Shown: one piece after another, positions 43,171 through 52,665 of the stretch | Layout of the letters: each line of letters begins with the position of its first letter | Position numbering within the stretch: position 1 is the first letter of the stretch | Source: an uncultured Lachnospiraceae bacterium | GTDB lineage: Bacteria; Bacillota; Clostridia; Lachnospirales; Lachnospiraceae | Assembly: GCA_910588295.1 (NCBI GenBank) | Contig: CAJUQO010000015.1 | Span: 1-55,761, forward strand | Direction: 5' to 3' | Length of the DNA stretch: 55,761 nt | Made by a program: the position numbers and the translations under genes | Notes under the pieces: generated by a model | What the model saw: only the letters and a program-made list of their open reading frames with translations | Told to the model about the DNA's origin: nothing | The model's database searches: none

Positions 43171-43731
43171 ATGAGTAAGGTTTATGTGTTTCTTGCAGAC
43201 GGGCTTGAAGAGATCGAGGGGCTGACAGTGGTAGATATTCTGCGCCGGGCCGGACAGGAGGTGTGCACCGTGTCTGTGACCGGTTCCAGGACGATCACAG
43301 GTTCCCACAATATAATTTTTCAGGCAGACAGGCTTTTTGAGGAAACGGATTTCTCCGACGGCAGTCTGCTGGTATTGCCAGGGGGACTTAAAGGAACGAA
43401 TACCCTCGGAGCGTTCAGGCCGTTGACGGAGATGCTGGTGTCCTGGAACGGAGCCGGTAAAAGGCTGGCCGCCATCTGCGCGGCTCCCAGTGTGCTGGGT
43501 GATTTGGGCATATTAAAAGGGAAAAAGGCCATCTGCTATCCGGGATTTGAGGAGCGTCTCGTGGGCGCCGAGGTCTGCCGGCAGAAGGCGGTGACGGACG
43601 GAAACATTACCACCGGTATGGGTATGGGAACAGCCATCCCCTTTGCCCTGGAGCTGGTGCGGGTCATCTGTGGGGAGGAAGAGGCAGAGCGGCAGAAAAA
43701 GTCCATTTGTTACGGGCATCTTTCTAAATAG
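43171..43731 (+). CDS. DJ-1/PfpI family protein
   Basis: 186 residues of the DJ-1 subgroup. The nucleophilic-elbow Cys103 is in AAICAAPSVLGDLG, and the partner Glu is in LADGLEEIE (residue 16-17). VLPGGLKGTNTL is also typical. Members act as glyoxalase III or protein deglycase, or in redox protection. GAAAGGAGAAAGAT precedes the ATG. It sits before trigger factor but has a separate gap of 144 bp. Confidence 0.9.
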   Translation: MSKVYVFLADGLEEIEGLTVVDILRRAGQEVCTVSVTGSRTITGSHNIIFQADRLFEETDFSDGSLLVLPGGLKGTNTLGAFRPLTEMLVSWNGAGKRLAAICAAPSVLGDLGILKGKKAICYPGFEERLVGAEVCRQKAVTDGNITTGMGMGTAIPFALELVRVICGEEEAERQKKSICYGHLSK

Positions 43732-43786
43732 CAGTTTTTATTTTTATCTATATAAAAAAGTACTGGTGTTTTTTGCAGACTTGTGC

Positions 43787-43792
43787 TATCAT
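43787..43792 (+). promoter_or_regulatory. Extended -10 element before tig
   Basis: TGCTATCAT (43784-43792), 84 bases before the ATG. The -35 is poor. No CtsR- or HrcA-type repeat was recognised. Confidence 0.3.
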
Positions 43793-43875
43793 GGTCAAAT
43801 GACTGTGATTATGGGGTAGTACGTCCTAAGAAAAAGAATAAAAAGTGCGAATAGCAAGGAGGAAACGGATAAATT

Positions 43876-45162
43876 ATGAGCGTACAGGTTGAAAAGACAG
43901 AAAAAAACATGGCGAAGCTGATCATCGAGGTTCCCGAGGCGGAGTTTGAGAAGGCCGTCCAGGCCGCTTATATGAGACAGAGGAAAAACATCGCCCTGCC
44001 GGGTTTCCGTAAAGGAAAAGCTCCCCGCAAGATGATAGAGAAAATGTATGGCGCCGGCGTATTTTTTGAGGAGGCGACCGACAATCTGATGCCTGGCGCT
44101 TATGCCCAGGCAGTAGATGAGAGCGGCCTGGAGATCGTTTCCCGGCCTGCCATCGATATCGTACAGCTTGAGAGCGGCAAGCCCTTTATTTTCAGCGCAG
44201 AGGTAGCCGTGAAACCGGAAGTTACCCTGGGCGAGTACAAGGGGCTGGAGGTGCCGAAGGCCGATCTTGACGTGACCGACGAGGAGATTCTCGAGGAGCT
44301 GAAAAAGGAACAGGAGAAAAATTCCCGTGCCGTGGACGTGGATGACCGCCCGGTGGCTTCCGGTGATATGATCAAGCTGGATTTTGAAGGATTTGTAGAC
44401 GGAGAAGCCTTCGAGGGCGGAAAGGGGACAGATTATGATTTGACCATCGGTTCCGGCGCATTCATCCCCGGTTTCGAGGATCAGCTCATCGGCGCCGAGA
44501 TCGGCAAGGAGATGGAAGTCAACGTAACATTCCCGGAGAACTATCAGGCTAGCGAGCTGGCCGGTAAGCCCGCCGTATTTAAGTGTACGGTAAACCGGAT
44601 TTCCTATAAGGAATTGCCGGAGCTGGATGATGAGTTTGCCCAGGAAGTATCCGAATTTGACACGCTGGATGAATATAAGGCCGACGTGAGGGAAAATCTC
44701 GAGGAGAAGAAAGCCGCTTCCGCCAAAACGGATAAAGAAAACGCAGTAGTGGACAAAGCCATTGAGAATGCCCAGATGGATATCCCCGATGCGATGCTGG
44801 ATACCCAGGTTGACCAGATGTATAACGGTTATCTCCAGAGACTCCAGGCCCAGGGCATCGCTCCGGAACAGTATATGCAGTTCACCGGCGCAACTCCCGA
44901 GGCCCTGAAGGATCAAATCCGTCCCCAGGCCCTCAAGCAGATCCAGACCAGGCTGGTGTTGGAAGCCATCGCTGAGGCAGAGAAGATCGAGCCCTCTGAG
45001 GAGAAGGTGGAGGAAGAACTGGCGAAAATGGCCGAGAGTTATAAAATGGAAGTAGACAAGTTAAAAGAGGCCATGGGCGATTATGAGATGGGCCAGATGA
45101 AGAAGGATCTGGCCGTGCAGGAGGCCATCACCCTGATCGAGGAGGCCGCTGTAGAGGTATAA
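43876..45162 (+). CDS. tig: Trigger factor
   Basis: 428 residues of ribosome-bound chaperone and prolyl isomerase. N-terminal ribosome-binding signature LPGFRKGKAPRKMIEKMYG (about 36-54). FKBP domain follows (about 150-245: DMIKLDFEGFVDGEAFEGG, FIPGFEDQLIGAEIG). The helical C-terminal domain has DAMLDTQVDQM. CAAGGAGGAAACGG precedes the ATG. It heads the tig-clpP-clpX-lon group, linking folding and proteolysis. Confidence 0.97.
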   Translation: MSVQVEKTEKNMAKLIIEVPEAEFEKAVQAAYMRQRKNIALPGFRKGKAPRKMIEKMYGAGVFFEEATDNLMPGAYAQAVDESGLEIVSRPAIDIVQLESGKPFIFSAEVAVKPEVTLGEYKGLEVPKADLDVTDEEILEELKKEQEKNSRAVDVDDRPVASGDMIKLDFEGFVDGEAFEGGKGTDYDLTIGSGAFIPGFEDQLIGAEIGKEMEVNVTFPENYQASELAGKPAVFKCTVNRISYKELPELDDEFAQEVSEFDTLDEYKADVRENLEEKKAASAKTDKENAVVDKAIENAQMDIPDAMLDTQVDQMYNGYLQRLQAQGIAPEQYMQFTGATPEALKDQIRPQALKQIQTRLVLEAIAEAEKIEPSEEKVEEELAKMAESYKMEVDKLKEAMGDYEMGQMKKDLAVQEAITLIEEAAVEV

Positions 45163-45177
45163 GGAGGCGTATAGGCT

Positions 45178-45759
45178 ATGAGTTTGATACCCTATGTCAT
45201 AGAACAGACCAGCAGAGGGGAGCGCAGCTATGATATTTATTCCCGTCTGCTGAAGGATCGTATTATTTTCTTGGGCGAGGAGGTCAGTGATGTGTCCGCC
45301 AACATTGTGGTGGCCCAGCTTCTCTTCCTGGAGTCCGAGGATCCCGGTAAGGACATTCATCTGTATATCAACAGCCCCGGCGGGTCGGTGACGGCAGGCA
45401 TGGCCATCTACGATACCATGCAGTATATCAAATGCGACGTATCCACCATGTGCCTGGGGATGGCGGCCAGCATGGGAGCCTTCCTTTTGGCCGGCGGCAC
45501 GAAGGGCAAACGGCTGGCGCTGCCCAACGCTGAAATCATGATCCATCAGCCCTCGGGCGGCGCCCAGGGGCAGGCGACGGAGATCAGTATTGCTGCGGAG
45601 CACATTCTGCGCACGAAGAAAAAGCTGAATGAGATCCTGGCTGCCAACACCGGCAAGCCGCTGGACGTCATCTCGGCGGACACGGAAAGGGATAATTGGA
45701 TGACCGCAGAGGAAGCCAAAACATACGGGCTGATCGACAGCGTTATTACAAATAGATAA
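45178..45759 (+). CDS. clpP: ATP-dependent Clp protease proteolytic subunit
   Basis: 193 residues. Ser98 (GMAASMGAFLL), His123 (IMIHQPSGG) and Asp near 173 (SADTERDNWM) form the catalytic triad; IPYVIEQTSRGERSYDIYSR is the conserved N-terminus. It forms a barrel that degrades proteins delivered by ClpX. It starts 15 bp after tig; AAGGAGGCGTATAGGCT precedes the ATG. Confidence 0.98.
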   Translation: MSLIPYVIEQTSRGERSYDIYSRLLKDRIIFLGEEVSDVSANIVVAQLLFLESEDPGKDIHLYINSPGGSVTAGMAIYDTMQYIKCDVSTMCLGMAASMGAFLLAGGTKGKRLALPNAEIMIHQPSGGAQGQATEISIAAEHILRTKKKLNEILAANTGKPLDVISADTERDNWMTAEEAKTYGLIDSVITNR

Positions 45760-45772
45760 AACAGTGGAAAAT

Positions 45773-45808
45773 GGGGTTGCTGCAAGAATGGGATTCTGCG
45801 ACAGCCCC
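45773..45808 (+). other. Hairpin between clpP and clpX
   Basis: GGGGTTGCTGCA...AAT pairs with ATTCTGCGACAGCCCC around a GGG loop with one bulge and a G-U pair. The right arm carries the complement of AGGGGCTGTCGCA seen after tpiA. No T-run, so it may be an RNA-stability or partial termination element. Confidence 0.5.
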
Positions 45809-45875
45809 TTATGGCGTTTGAATAGTCGGCGGTGTGGAACGCCATACCGCAGGATACCGGAAAGGAATAAATGGA

Positions 45876-47171
45876 ATGGGAATAAAAGGAAATGATCTGA
45901 GAATCCGCTGCTCCTTCTGCGGGAAGACGGAGGATCAGGTGCGCAAGCTGGTGGCCGGACCGGACGGCGCTTATATCTGTGACGAGTGCATCGGTATCTG
46001 TTCTGAGATCTTGGTGGAGGAGATGCAGGGAATCCCCATGGGTACGGACGGCGTCAATCTTTTGACCCCCAGGGAGATGAAGGCGATCCTTGACGATTAT
46101 GTGATCGGCCAAGAGGAGGCGAAAAAGGTGCTTTCCGTGTCGGTTTATAACCACTACAAAAGGATCCTGAACGAGAAAACCGTGGATGTGGAACTTCAGA
46201 AGAGCAATATCCTGATGCTGGGGCCCACCGGGTCCGGCAAGACGCTGCTGGCCCAGACCCTGGCGCGGGTGCTGAATGTGCCTTTTGCGATAGCGGATGC
46301 CACCACATTGACAGAAGCCGGATATGTGGGCGAGGATGTGGAAAATATTTTATTGAAAATTATCCAGGCTGCGGATTACGATATTGAGCGTGCCGAGCAT
46401 GGGATCATTTATATAGATGAGATTGACAAGATCACGAGGAAATCGGAGAATGCTTCGATCACCCGGGATGTATCCGGTGAGGGTGTGCAGCAGGCGCTTT
46501 TGAAGATTGTGGAGGGCACGATTGCCAGTGTGCCGCCCCAGGGCGGGCGCAAACATCCCCATCAGGAGCTGCTGCAGATCGATACGACCAATATTCTTTT
46601 CATCTGCGGCGGCGCCTTTGAGGGCCTGGATAAGATCATCGAGACGCGCCAGGATACCAAGGCCATCGGTTTCGGCGCCACCATTGGCAAGACGAAGGAG
46701 GAGAGGAATGTGGGCGAGATCCTTCGCCAGGTCATGCCCCAGGACTTTATTAAATTCGGGCTGATTCCGGAGTTTATCGGCCGTGTGCCGGTGGTGGTCT
46801 CCCTGGATGCCCTGGACGAGGATGCGCTGGTACGGATCCTGACAGAACCGAAAAATTCCCTTGTCAAACAATACAAAAAGCTGCTGGAACTAGACGGTGT
46901 GACGCTGGATTTTGAGGACGGCGCACTCAGGGAAATGGCTAAAAAAGCGCTGGAGAGAAAGACAGGGGCCAGGGGGCTGCGTTCTATTATGGAGAAGACC
47001 ATGATGGACGTGATGTTTGAGGCGCCCTCCGATCCCCTGATACAGGAATGCGAGGTCACAAAGGCATCGGTGGACGGACGGGAAGAGCCAAAGATTGTAC
47101 GTGGCGAGCCGCTGTACACCAGGAGAAATTCCGGAAAGCGCAGTCCCAAGGGGCTGCTCAAGAAAGCCTGA
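45876..47171 (+). CDS. clpX: ATP-dependent Clp protease ATP-binding subunit ClpX
   Basis: 431 residues of AAA+ unfoldase. The N-terminal zinc domain has Cys12, Cys15, Cys35 and Cys38 (RCSFCGK, ICDEC). Walker A GPTGSGKTLLAQTLA, pore loop GYVGEDVEN, Walker B IIYIDEIDKI and the ClpP-docking loop FGATIG are present. The ATG at 45876 is chosen because the conserved zinc domain begins there and GGAAAGGA lies 10 bases upstream. It follows clpP after a 116-bp gap with a hairpin. Confidence 0.97.
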   Translation: MGIKGNDLRIRCSFCGKTEDQVRKLVAGPDGAYICDECIGICSEILVEEMQGIPMGTDGVNLLTPREMKAILDDYVIGQEEAKKVLSVSVYNHYKRILNEKTVDVELQKSNILMLGPTGSGKTLLAQTLARVLNVPFAIADATTLTEAGYVGEDVENILLKIIQAADYDIERAEHGIIYIDEIDKITRKSENASITRDVSGEGVQQALLKIVEGTIASVPPQGGRKHPHQELLQIDTTNILFICGGAFEGLDKIIETRQDTKAIGFGATIGKTKEERNVGEILRQVMPQDFIKFGLIPEFIGRVPVVVSLDALDEDALVRILTEPKNSLVKQYKKLLELDGVTLDFEDGALREMAKKALERKTGARGLRSIMEKTMMDVMFEAPSDPLIQECEVTKASVDGREEPKIVRGEPLYTRRNSGKRSPKGLLKKA

Positions 47172-47212
47172 TGTTACCGTATCTATATGCCTGATACGGT
47201 ATGGAGGAATTC

Positions 47213-49525
47213 ATGAACGAGGAGATACATGTTTTACCTGCTGTGGCCCTCCGGGGCATGACGATTCTTCCGGGGATGATTGTTCATTTTGATATTAACC
47301 GGGAGCGGTCTGTCAAAGCTGTCACGGAAGCCATGGTCAGGGAACAGAAAATATTTTTGATTACACAGAGGGATCCGGACATTGAGCGGCCGGTTCTTTC
47401 TGACTTATATAAGACCGGAACCATCGTACAGATCCGGCAGCTGCTGAAGATGCCGGGCAATGCAGTGCGCGTCATGGTGGAGGGGCAAAACCGCGGTACG
47501 CTGCTCTCGTTTTTTCGGGAGGAGGATTATCTGGAAGCCGAGGTAAAGGCTGTCTGGGATGACAATGACCTGTACGTCTCTGAGAATGCCCAGGAGGCTA
47601 TGCGCAGGAATCTTGTAGAGCTTTTTGAGGCATACTGTGAGGAAAACCACCGTTTTAGCCGGGAGCTGGCGGAGCAGATCGCCCAGACGGCCGGTGTGGT
47701 GGAATTCCTGAACCAGCTGGCTGTCCATTTGCCGCTGCCCTATGAGAAGCGCCAGAGGATCCTGGACGCGGTGCAGATATCGGAGCGGTATGACCTGATC
47801 GGCCAGATTTTGGGTGATGAAATCCATGTTCTTCAGATCAAGGAAGCCCTGCAGGCAAAGATCAAGGCCGGCATCGACAAGAACCAGCGGGAGTATGTGC
47901 TGCGGGAGCAGCTCAAGATTATCCGCGAGGAGCTGGGGGAAGGCGGGGACAGCGAGGCTGACCGTTTTGAACAGCAGCTGGCCGAACTGGAGGCATCCGA
48001 GGAGGTTCGCGAAAAGCTGCAAAAAGAGATCCGCCATTTCCGGCAGCTGAACGGCAATCCTACAGAGGGGGCCGTGTCCCGGGGATATATAGAGACGCTT
48101 CTGTCCCTGCCTTGGGAGAAGCTGACGAAAGAGAGCTGCAGTATGAAACGGGCGGTGCGGGTACTGGAGCGGGATCACTATGGCTTGCCGAAGGTCAAGG
48201 AGCGCATCCTGGAATTTCTGGCTGTCCGCCGCCTGACAAAAAAGGGTGAGAGCCCGATCCTCTGTCTGGTGGGCCCGCCGGGAACCGGCAAGACTTCCAT
48301 TGCCCGTTCGGTAGCCAGGGCTCTGCGCAGGAAATACGTCCGTATCTGCCTGGGCGGCGTCAACGACGAGGCGGAGATCCGCGGGCACAGACGCACTTAT
48401 GTGGGTTCCATGCCGGGAAGGATCATTGCGGGGCTCCAGAAAACGGGGGTGCGCAATCCCGTGATGCTGCTGGACGAGATCGACAAAATGGGCAGCAATT
48501 ATCGGGGGGACCCGGCCGCCGCCATGCTGGAGGTACTGGATTCCGAACAGAATGTCCGCTTTTCCGACCATTATGTGGAACTGCCCATGGATCTGTCGGA
48601 GATACTGTTTATCGCCACGGCCAACGACGCCTCGGAGATCCCCCGACCGCTGCTGGATCGGATGGAGCTCATCGAGATCTCCGGGTATACGGAGAATGAG
48701 AAACTGCATATTGCGGAAGAATTTCTGCTGCCTAAACAGATGAAGGCCAACGGTCTGAAGAAAGGGCAGCTTGCGATCAACCGCAAGGCCATGCAGACGA
48801 TCATATCAGGCTACACGAAGGAGGCCGGTGTGCGCAGCCTGGAGAGGAAACTGGGGCAGATCTGCCGCAAAACGGCCCGGAAGGTGCTGGAGAACGGCGA
48901 GGAGCAGTTGAACGTGAGATCCCGGGATCTGGGAGAATATCTGGGTAAGATGCGCTATGATTACAGCAGGATCAATGAGGAGAATGAGGTGGGTATCGCC
49001 CGCGGGCTGGCCTGGACCAGTGTGGGCGGCGATACTTTACAGATAGAAGTAAACCTGATGGCCGGAAAGGGAAAGCTGGAGCTCACCGGCAATCTCGGCG
49101 ATGTGATGAAGGAGTCGGCCCGTATCGGCATCAGTTATATACGCTCCGTAGGCGGGGACTACGGTCTGGACGAAGAATTTTTCAGAACCCACGATATCCA
49201 CATCCACATTCCGGAGGGCGCCGTGCCCAAGGACGGCCCGTCGGCGGGTATCACCATGGCCACGGCTATCCTGTCGGCCATGACCGGGCGCAAGGTACGG
49301 GCCGATGTGGCCATGACCGGCGAGATCACCCTGAGGGGCCGGGTGCTGCCCATCGGCGGATTGAAGGAAAAGCTTCTGGCGGCGGCCAGGGCCGGTGTGA
49401 AGCTGGTGCTGGTGCCGGAAAAGAACCGGCCTGACGTGGAGGAGCTGGACAGCGAGATCACCGGGGGCCTGAAAGTCTGCTATGTGAGCCGGATGCAGGA
49501 GGTGTTAAAGCAGGCGCTGGCCTGA
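47213..49525 (+). CDS. lon: ATP-dependent protease Lon
   Basis: 770 residues, full LonA architecture. Substrate-binding N domain (1-200), coiled-coil (200-300), AAA+ with Walker A GPPGTGKTS at 354-362, and C-terminal protease with Ser677 (PKDGPSAGIT) and Lys718 (GGLKEKLL). It removes misfolded and regulatory proteins. An earlier ATG (47201) lies over the ribosome site GGAGG, so the ATG at 47213 is preferred. It follows clpX by 41 bp. Confidence 0.96.
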   Translation: MNEEIHVLPAVALRGMTILPGMIVHFDINRERSVKAVTEAMVREQKIFLITQRDPDIERPVLSDLYKTGTIVQIRQLLKMPGNAVRVMVEGQNRGTLLSFFREEDYLEAEVKAVWDDNDLYVSENAQEAMRRNLVELFEAYCEENHRFSRELAEQIAQTAGVVEFLNQLAVHLPLPYEKRQRILDAVQISERYDLIGQILGDEIHVLQIKEALQAKIKAGIDKNQREYVLREQLKIIREELGEGGDSEADRFEQQLAELEASEEVREKLQKEIRHFRQLNGNPTEGAVSRGYIETLLSLPWEKLTKESCSMKRAVRVLERDHYGLPKVKERILEFLAVRRLTKKGESPILCLVGPPGTGKTSIARSVARALRRKYVRICLGGVNDEAEIRGHRRTYVGSMPGRIIAGLQKTGVRNPVMLLDEIDKMGSNYRGDPAAAMLEVLDSEQNVRFSDHYVELPMDLSEILFIATANDASEIPRPLLDRMELIEISGYTENEKLHIAEEFLLPKQMKANGLKKGQLAINRKAMQTIISGYTKEAGVRSLERKLGQICRKTARKVLENGEEQLNVRSRDLGEYLGKMRYDYSRINEENEVGIARGLAWTSVGGDTLQIEVNLMAGKGKLELTGNLGDVMKESARIGISYIRSVGGDYGLDEEFFRTHDIHIHIPEGAVPKDGPSAGITMATAILSAMTGRKVRADVAMTGEITLRGRVLPIGGLKEKLLAAARAGVKLVLVPEKNRPDVEELDSEITGGLKVCYVSRMQEVLKQALA

Positions 49526-49544
49526 GCGGGCCGGGGAGGAAGAT

Positions 49545-50150
49545 ATGGTTATAAAAAATGTTTCTCTGGATATCGTCTGTGGCGTGACCAGCAAGCTACC
49601 GGTGACGGGACGTCCGGAGGTGGCCTTTGCGGGAAAATCCAACGTGGGGAAATCCTCCCTGATCAACGGGTTGATGAACCGCAAATCCCTGGCCAGGACC
49701 AGTTCGGAGCCGGGAAAGACCCAGACGATCAATTTCTACAATATCAATGAGCAGCTCTACCTGGTGGATCTGCCGGGGTACGGCTACGCCAAGGTATCAA
49801 AGGCCGAGAGCGCCAAATGGGGCCCCATGATCGAGCGGTATCTGCATACCTCGGAGGGGCTGAAAGCCGTATTTCTGCTGATCGATATCCGCCATGAGCC
49901 GGGGAAGAACGACTGTACGATGTACGATTGGATCGTGCATAACGGATTCTCACCCATCATCATTGCCACCAAGCTGGACAAGATCAAGCGCAGCCAGGTG
50001 GCAAAGCAGGTGAAACTGATCAAAACTGCCCTGAAGGTCCGGCCCGGAACCCAGGTCATCCCCTTTTCCGCCGTGAGCAAACAGGGGAGGGATGAGATCT
50101 GGGAGGTCATAGAAGGGCTGACAGCCGGTGAACCGGCTGCGGAGGAGTGA
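49545..50150 (+). CDS. engB: Ribosome biogenesis GTPase YsxC/EngB
   Basis: 201 residues of small TRAFAC GTPase needed for 50S assembly. G1 GKSNVGKSSLINGL, G3 DLPGYGYAKV, G4 TKLDKIKR and G5 SAVSKQG are in place. GGGGAGGAAGATAT precedes the ATG. lon-engB order matches many Firmicutes. Its 3' end overlaps a possible earlier GTG start of ecfA1. Confidence 0.97.
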   Translation: MVIKNVSLDIVCGVTSKLPVTGRPEVAFAGKSNVGKSSLINGLMNRKSLARTSSEPGKTQTINFYNINEQLYLVDLPGYGYAKVSKAESAKWGPMIERYLHTSEGLKAVFLLIDIRHEPGKNDCTMYDWIVHNGFSPIIIATKLDKIKRSQVAKQVKLIKTALKVRPGTQVIPFSAVSKQGRDEIWEVIEGLTAGEPAAEE

Positions 50151-50163
50151 ATACCATAAGAGC

Positions 50164-51015
50164 ATGGGAATCATAAAAACGAGTAAATTAATCTTTGACT
50201 ATCTGCGCTACGGCGAGGATGAGGAGCGTCCCGAGGTAAACCGCGCCATCGACGGCGTGGATATCGACGTGGAGCCGGGGCAATTCATCGCGATCCTGGG
50301 GCACAACGGCTCCGGCAAATCCACATTGGCCAAGCATATCAACGCGCTGCTGGCCCCCACAGAGGGGACGGTCTGGCTGGATCAGATGGATACCCGCGAC
50401 GAGGCCCATATCTGGGATATCCGCCAGGAAGCCGGTATGGTGTTCCAGAATCCCGACAACCAGATTATCGCCACGGTGGTGGAGGAGGATGTGGGATTCG
50501 GCCCGGAGAATCTGGGCGTGCCCACGCCAGAGATCTGGAAACGGGTGGGCGAGAGCCTGGAGGCGGTGGGCATGAGCGCTTACCGCAAGCGTTCGCCCAA
50601 CAAACTGTCCGGCGGACAGAAGCAGCGGGTGGCCATAGCCGGTATCATGGCTATGCAGCCCAAATGCATTATTCTGGACGAGCCCACGGCTATGCTGGAT
50701 CCCAACGGGCGTAAGGAAGTACTGAAAGCGGTACACCGCCTGAACCGGGAGGCCCATGTGACGGTGCTGCTGATTACCCACTACATGGAGGAAGTGACCG
50801 ACGCGGATTACGTTTATGTCATGGATCACGGCAAAGTGGTGATGCAGGGCATGCCCCGGGAGATCTTTTCGCGGGTGGAGGAATTGAAGGAGTACCGTCT
50901 GGACGTCCCCCAGGTCACGCTGCTGGCCTATGAGCTGAAACAGTCCGGTATTTCTCTGCCGGACGGGATACTGAGCACGGAGGAGCTGGTGGAAGCGCTA
51001 TGTCAATCGAATTAA
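50164..51015 (+). CDS. ecfA1: Energy-coupling factor transporter ATPase EcfA1
   Basis: 283 residues of ABC ATPase that powers shared ECF vitamin importers. Walker A GHNGSGKST, Q-loop VFQNPDNQI, signature LSGGQKQRVAIAG and Walker B CIILDEPTAMLD are present. The ATG at 50164 matches the conserved family start (IIKTSKLIFDY) but has only a poor ribosome site. A GTG at 50128 inside engB has AAGGG 10 bases upstream, so initiation may be coupled to engB. It is usually preceded by rpoA-rplQ in Firmicutes, not engB. Confidence 0.94.
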   Translation: MGIIKTSKLIFDYLRYGEDEERPEVNRAIDGVDIDVEPGQFIAILGHNGSGKSTLAKHINALLAPTEGTVWLDQMDTRDEAHIWDIRQEAGMVFQNPDNQIIATVVEEDVGFGPENLGVPTPEIWKRVGESLEAVGMSAYRKRSPNKLSGGQKQRVAIAGIMAMQPKCIILDEPTAMLDPNGRKEVLKAVHRLNREAHVTVLLITHYMEEVTDADYVYVMDHGKVVMQGMPREIFSRVEELKEYRLDVPQVTLLAYELKQSGISLPDGILSTEELVEALCQSN

Positions 51016-51848
51016 AAAACGTTACTTACGCCTACGGCACGGGATCAGCCTATGAGACGGTGGCGCTGGCGGATATCAGCATGAAGATCCCCGACGGCCA
51101 GTTCGTCGGTATCATCGGCCATACCGGGAGCGGCAAATCCACGCTGGTTCAGCATTTTAACGGCCTGATGCGCCCCACGAAGGGGCAGGTGCTGTTTGAC
51201 GGCGAGGATATCTGGGCGGGAGGCTATGACCTCAGGCATTTGCGGAGCCAGGTGGGCTTGGTTTTCCAGTACCCGGAGCACCAGCTTTTCGAGACGGACG
51301 TGCTGGCCGATGTCTGTTTCGGTCCGAAGAACCTGGGCTTTTCCCAGGCAGAGTGTGAGGAGCTGGCCCTTTCGGCTCTGCGCCAGGTGGGGTTGAAAGA
51401 AAAATACTACAAACTGTCACCCTTCGAGCTGTCCGGCGGGCAGAAACGGCGGGTGGCGATAGCCGGAGTGCTTGCCATGAACCCGAAAATGCTGGTACTG
51501 GACGAGCCCACGGCGGGCCTGGATCCAAAAGGCCGGGACGATATACTGGATAAGATCAAAGAACTCCATGAGACGCGGGGGATCAGTATAGCCATCGTTT
51601 CCCACAGTATGGAGGACATGGCCAAATACGTGGAGCGGATCGTTGTGATGAACCATGGGCATATGCCCTTTGACGGTACGCCCAGGGAGGTATTTTCCCA
51701 TTACAGAAAACTGGAAAAGATCGGCCTGGCGGCGCCGCAGATCACCTATATCATGCATGCTTTGGCCGAAAAAGGAATGGCAGTGAGCACCGATGCCACG
51801 ACGGTGGAGGAAGCAAAGGAGAGTATTCTGAAAGCTCTCGGCCACTGA
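51000..51848 (+). CDS. ecfA2: Energy-coupling factor transporter ATPase EcfA2
   Basis: 282 residues. Walker A GHTGSGKSTL, Q-loop VFQYPEHQLFE, signature LSGGQKRRVAIAG and Walker B MLVLDEPTAGLD are present. It pairs with EcfA1 as a heterodimer. The ATG at 51000 lies inside ecfA1 with a 16-base overlap, so the two are translated in step. Confidence 0.96.
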   Translation: MSIELKNVTYAYGTGSAYETVALADISMKIPDGQFVGIIGHTGSGKSTLVQHFNGLMRPTKGQVLFDGEDIWAGGYDLRHLRSQVGLVFQYPEHQLFETDVLADVCFGPKNLGFSQAECEELALSALRQVGLKEKYYKLSPFELSGGQKRRVAIAGVLAMNPKMLVLDEPTAGLDPKGRDDILDKIKELHETRGISIAIVSHSMEDMAKYVERIVVMNHGHMPFDGTPREVFSHYRKLEKIGLAAPQITYIMHALAEKGMAVSTDATTVEEAKESILKALGH

Positions 51849-51867
51849 CCGGAAAGCTGAAAAGATT

Positions 51868-52665
51868 ATGTTAAAAGATATCACGATTGGACAGTATTAT
51901 CCCGCGGAATCGCTGATCCACAGGCTGGATCCGCGGGTAAAGATTGTGGCGACGATGATTTTTATCATCAGCCTGTTTGTGGTAGAGGACTGGGTCGGAT
52001 ACCTGGTCTCCGCATTATTTTTGGGGATGTGCATCCTGGTGTCAAAGGTGCCCTTCGGCTATATTGTCAAGGGTCTGAAAGCTATTGTCATCCTGCTGGG
52101 CATCACTATGTTTTTCAATATGGTATTCACCCCCGGCGATCCGCTGGTGCAGTTCTGGCGGATCACGATCACCGTCCAGGGTCTGCGCATGGCCGCCAAG
52201 ATGGGTGTCCGGCTGATCTTTCTGATCATCGGCTCCTCCCTGATGACGCTGACCACCACGCCGAATCAGTTGACGAATGCCATCGAACGGCTGCTAAAGC
52301 CCCTCGCATTTCTCATACCGGTTCATGAGATCGCCATGATGATGTCCATTGCCCTTCGGTTCATTCCCATACTGATGGAAGAGACAGATAAAATTATGAA
52401 GGCTCAGATGGCCCGCGGCGCGGACTTTGAGAGTGGGAACCTGGTGAAAAAAGTGCGGAGCATGGTGCCCCTTTTAGTGCCTCTGTTCATCTCCGCGTTC
52501 CGCCGGGCCAATGATCTGGCCATGGCCATGGAGGCGAGATGCTACCATGGCGGAAAGGGACGCACACAGATGAAACCTCTGGTATACGGGGGGCGGGATT
52601 ATGCGGCCTATGGCGTGATGTGGGCGTATCTGGGTATATGTATTGCTGTGAGGATCGTATTATGA
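51868..52665 (+). CDS. ecfT: Energy-coupling factor transporter transmembrane protein EcfT
   Basis: 265 residues of membrane scaffold that couples the ATPases to S-components. Membrane helices lie in the first half. The coupling helices carry the A-R-G type motif (MKAQMARGADFESG and FRRANDLAMAMEARCYHGGKGRT). It follows ecfA2 by 19 bp. Its TGA overlaps the truA ATG. S-components for individual vitamins are not in this window. Confidence 0.95.
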   Translation: MLKDITIGQYYPAESLIHRLDPRVKIVATMIFIISLFVVEDWVGYLVSALFLGMCILVSKVPFGYIVKGLKAIVILLGITMFFNMVFTPGDPLVQFWRITITVQGLRMAAKMGVRLIFLIIGSSLMTLTTTPNQLTNAIERLLKPLAFLIPVHEIAMMMSIALRFIPILMEETDKIMKAQMARGADFESGNLVKKVRSMVPLLVPLFISAFRRANDLAMAMEARCYHGGKGRTQMKPLVYGGRDYAAYGVMWAYLGICIAVRIVL

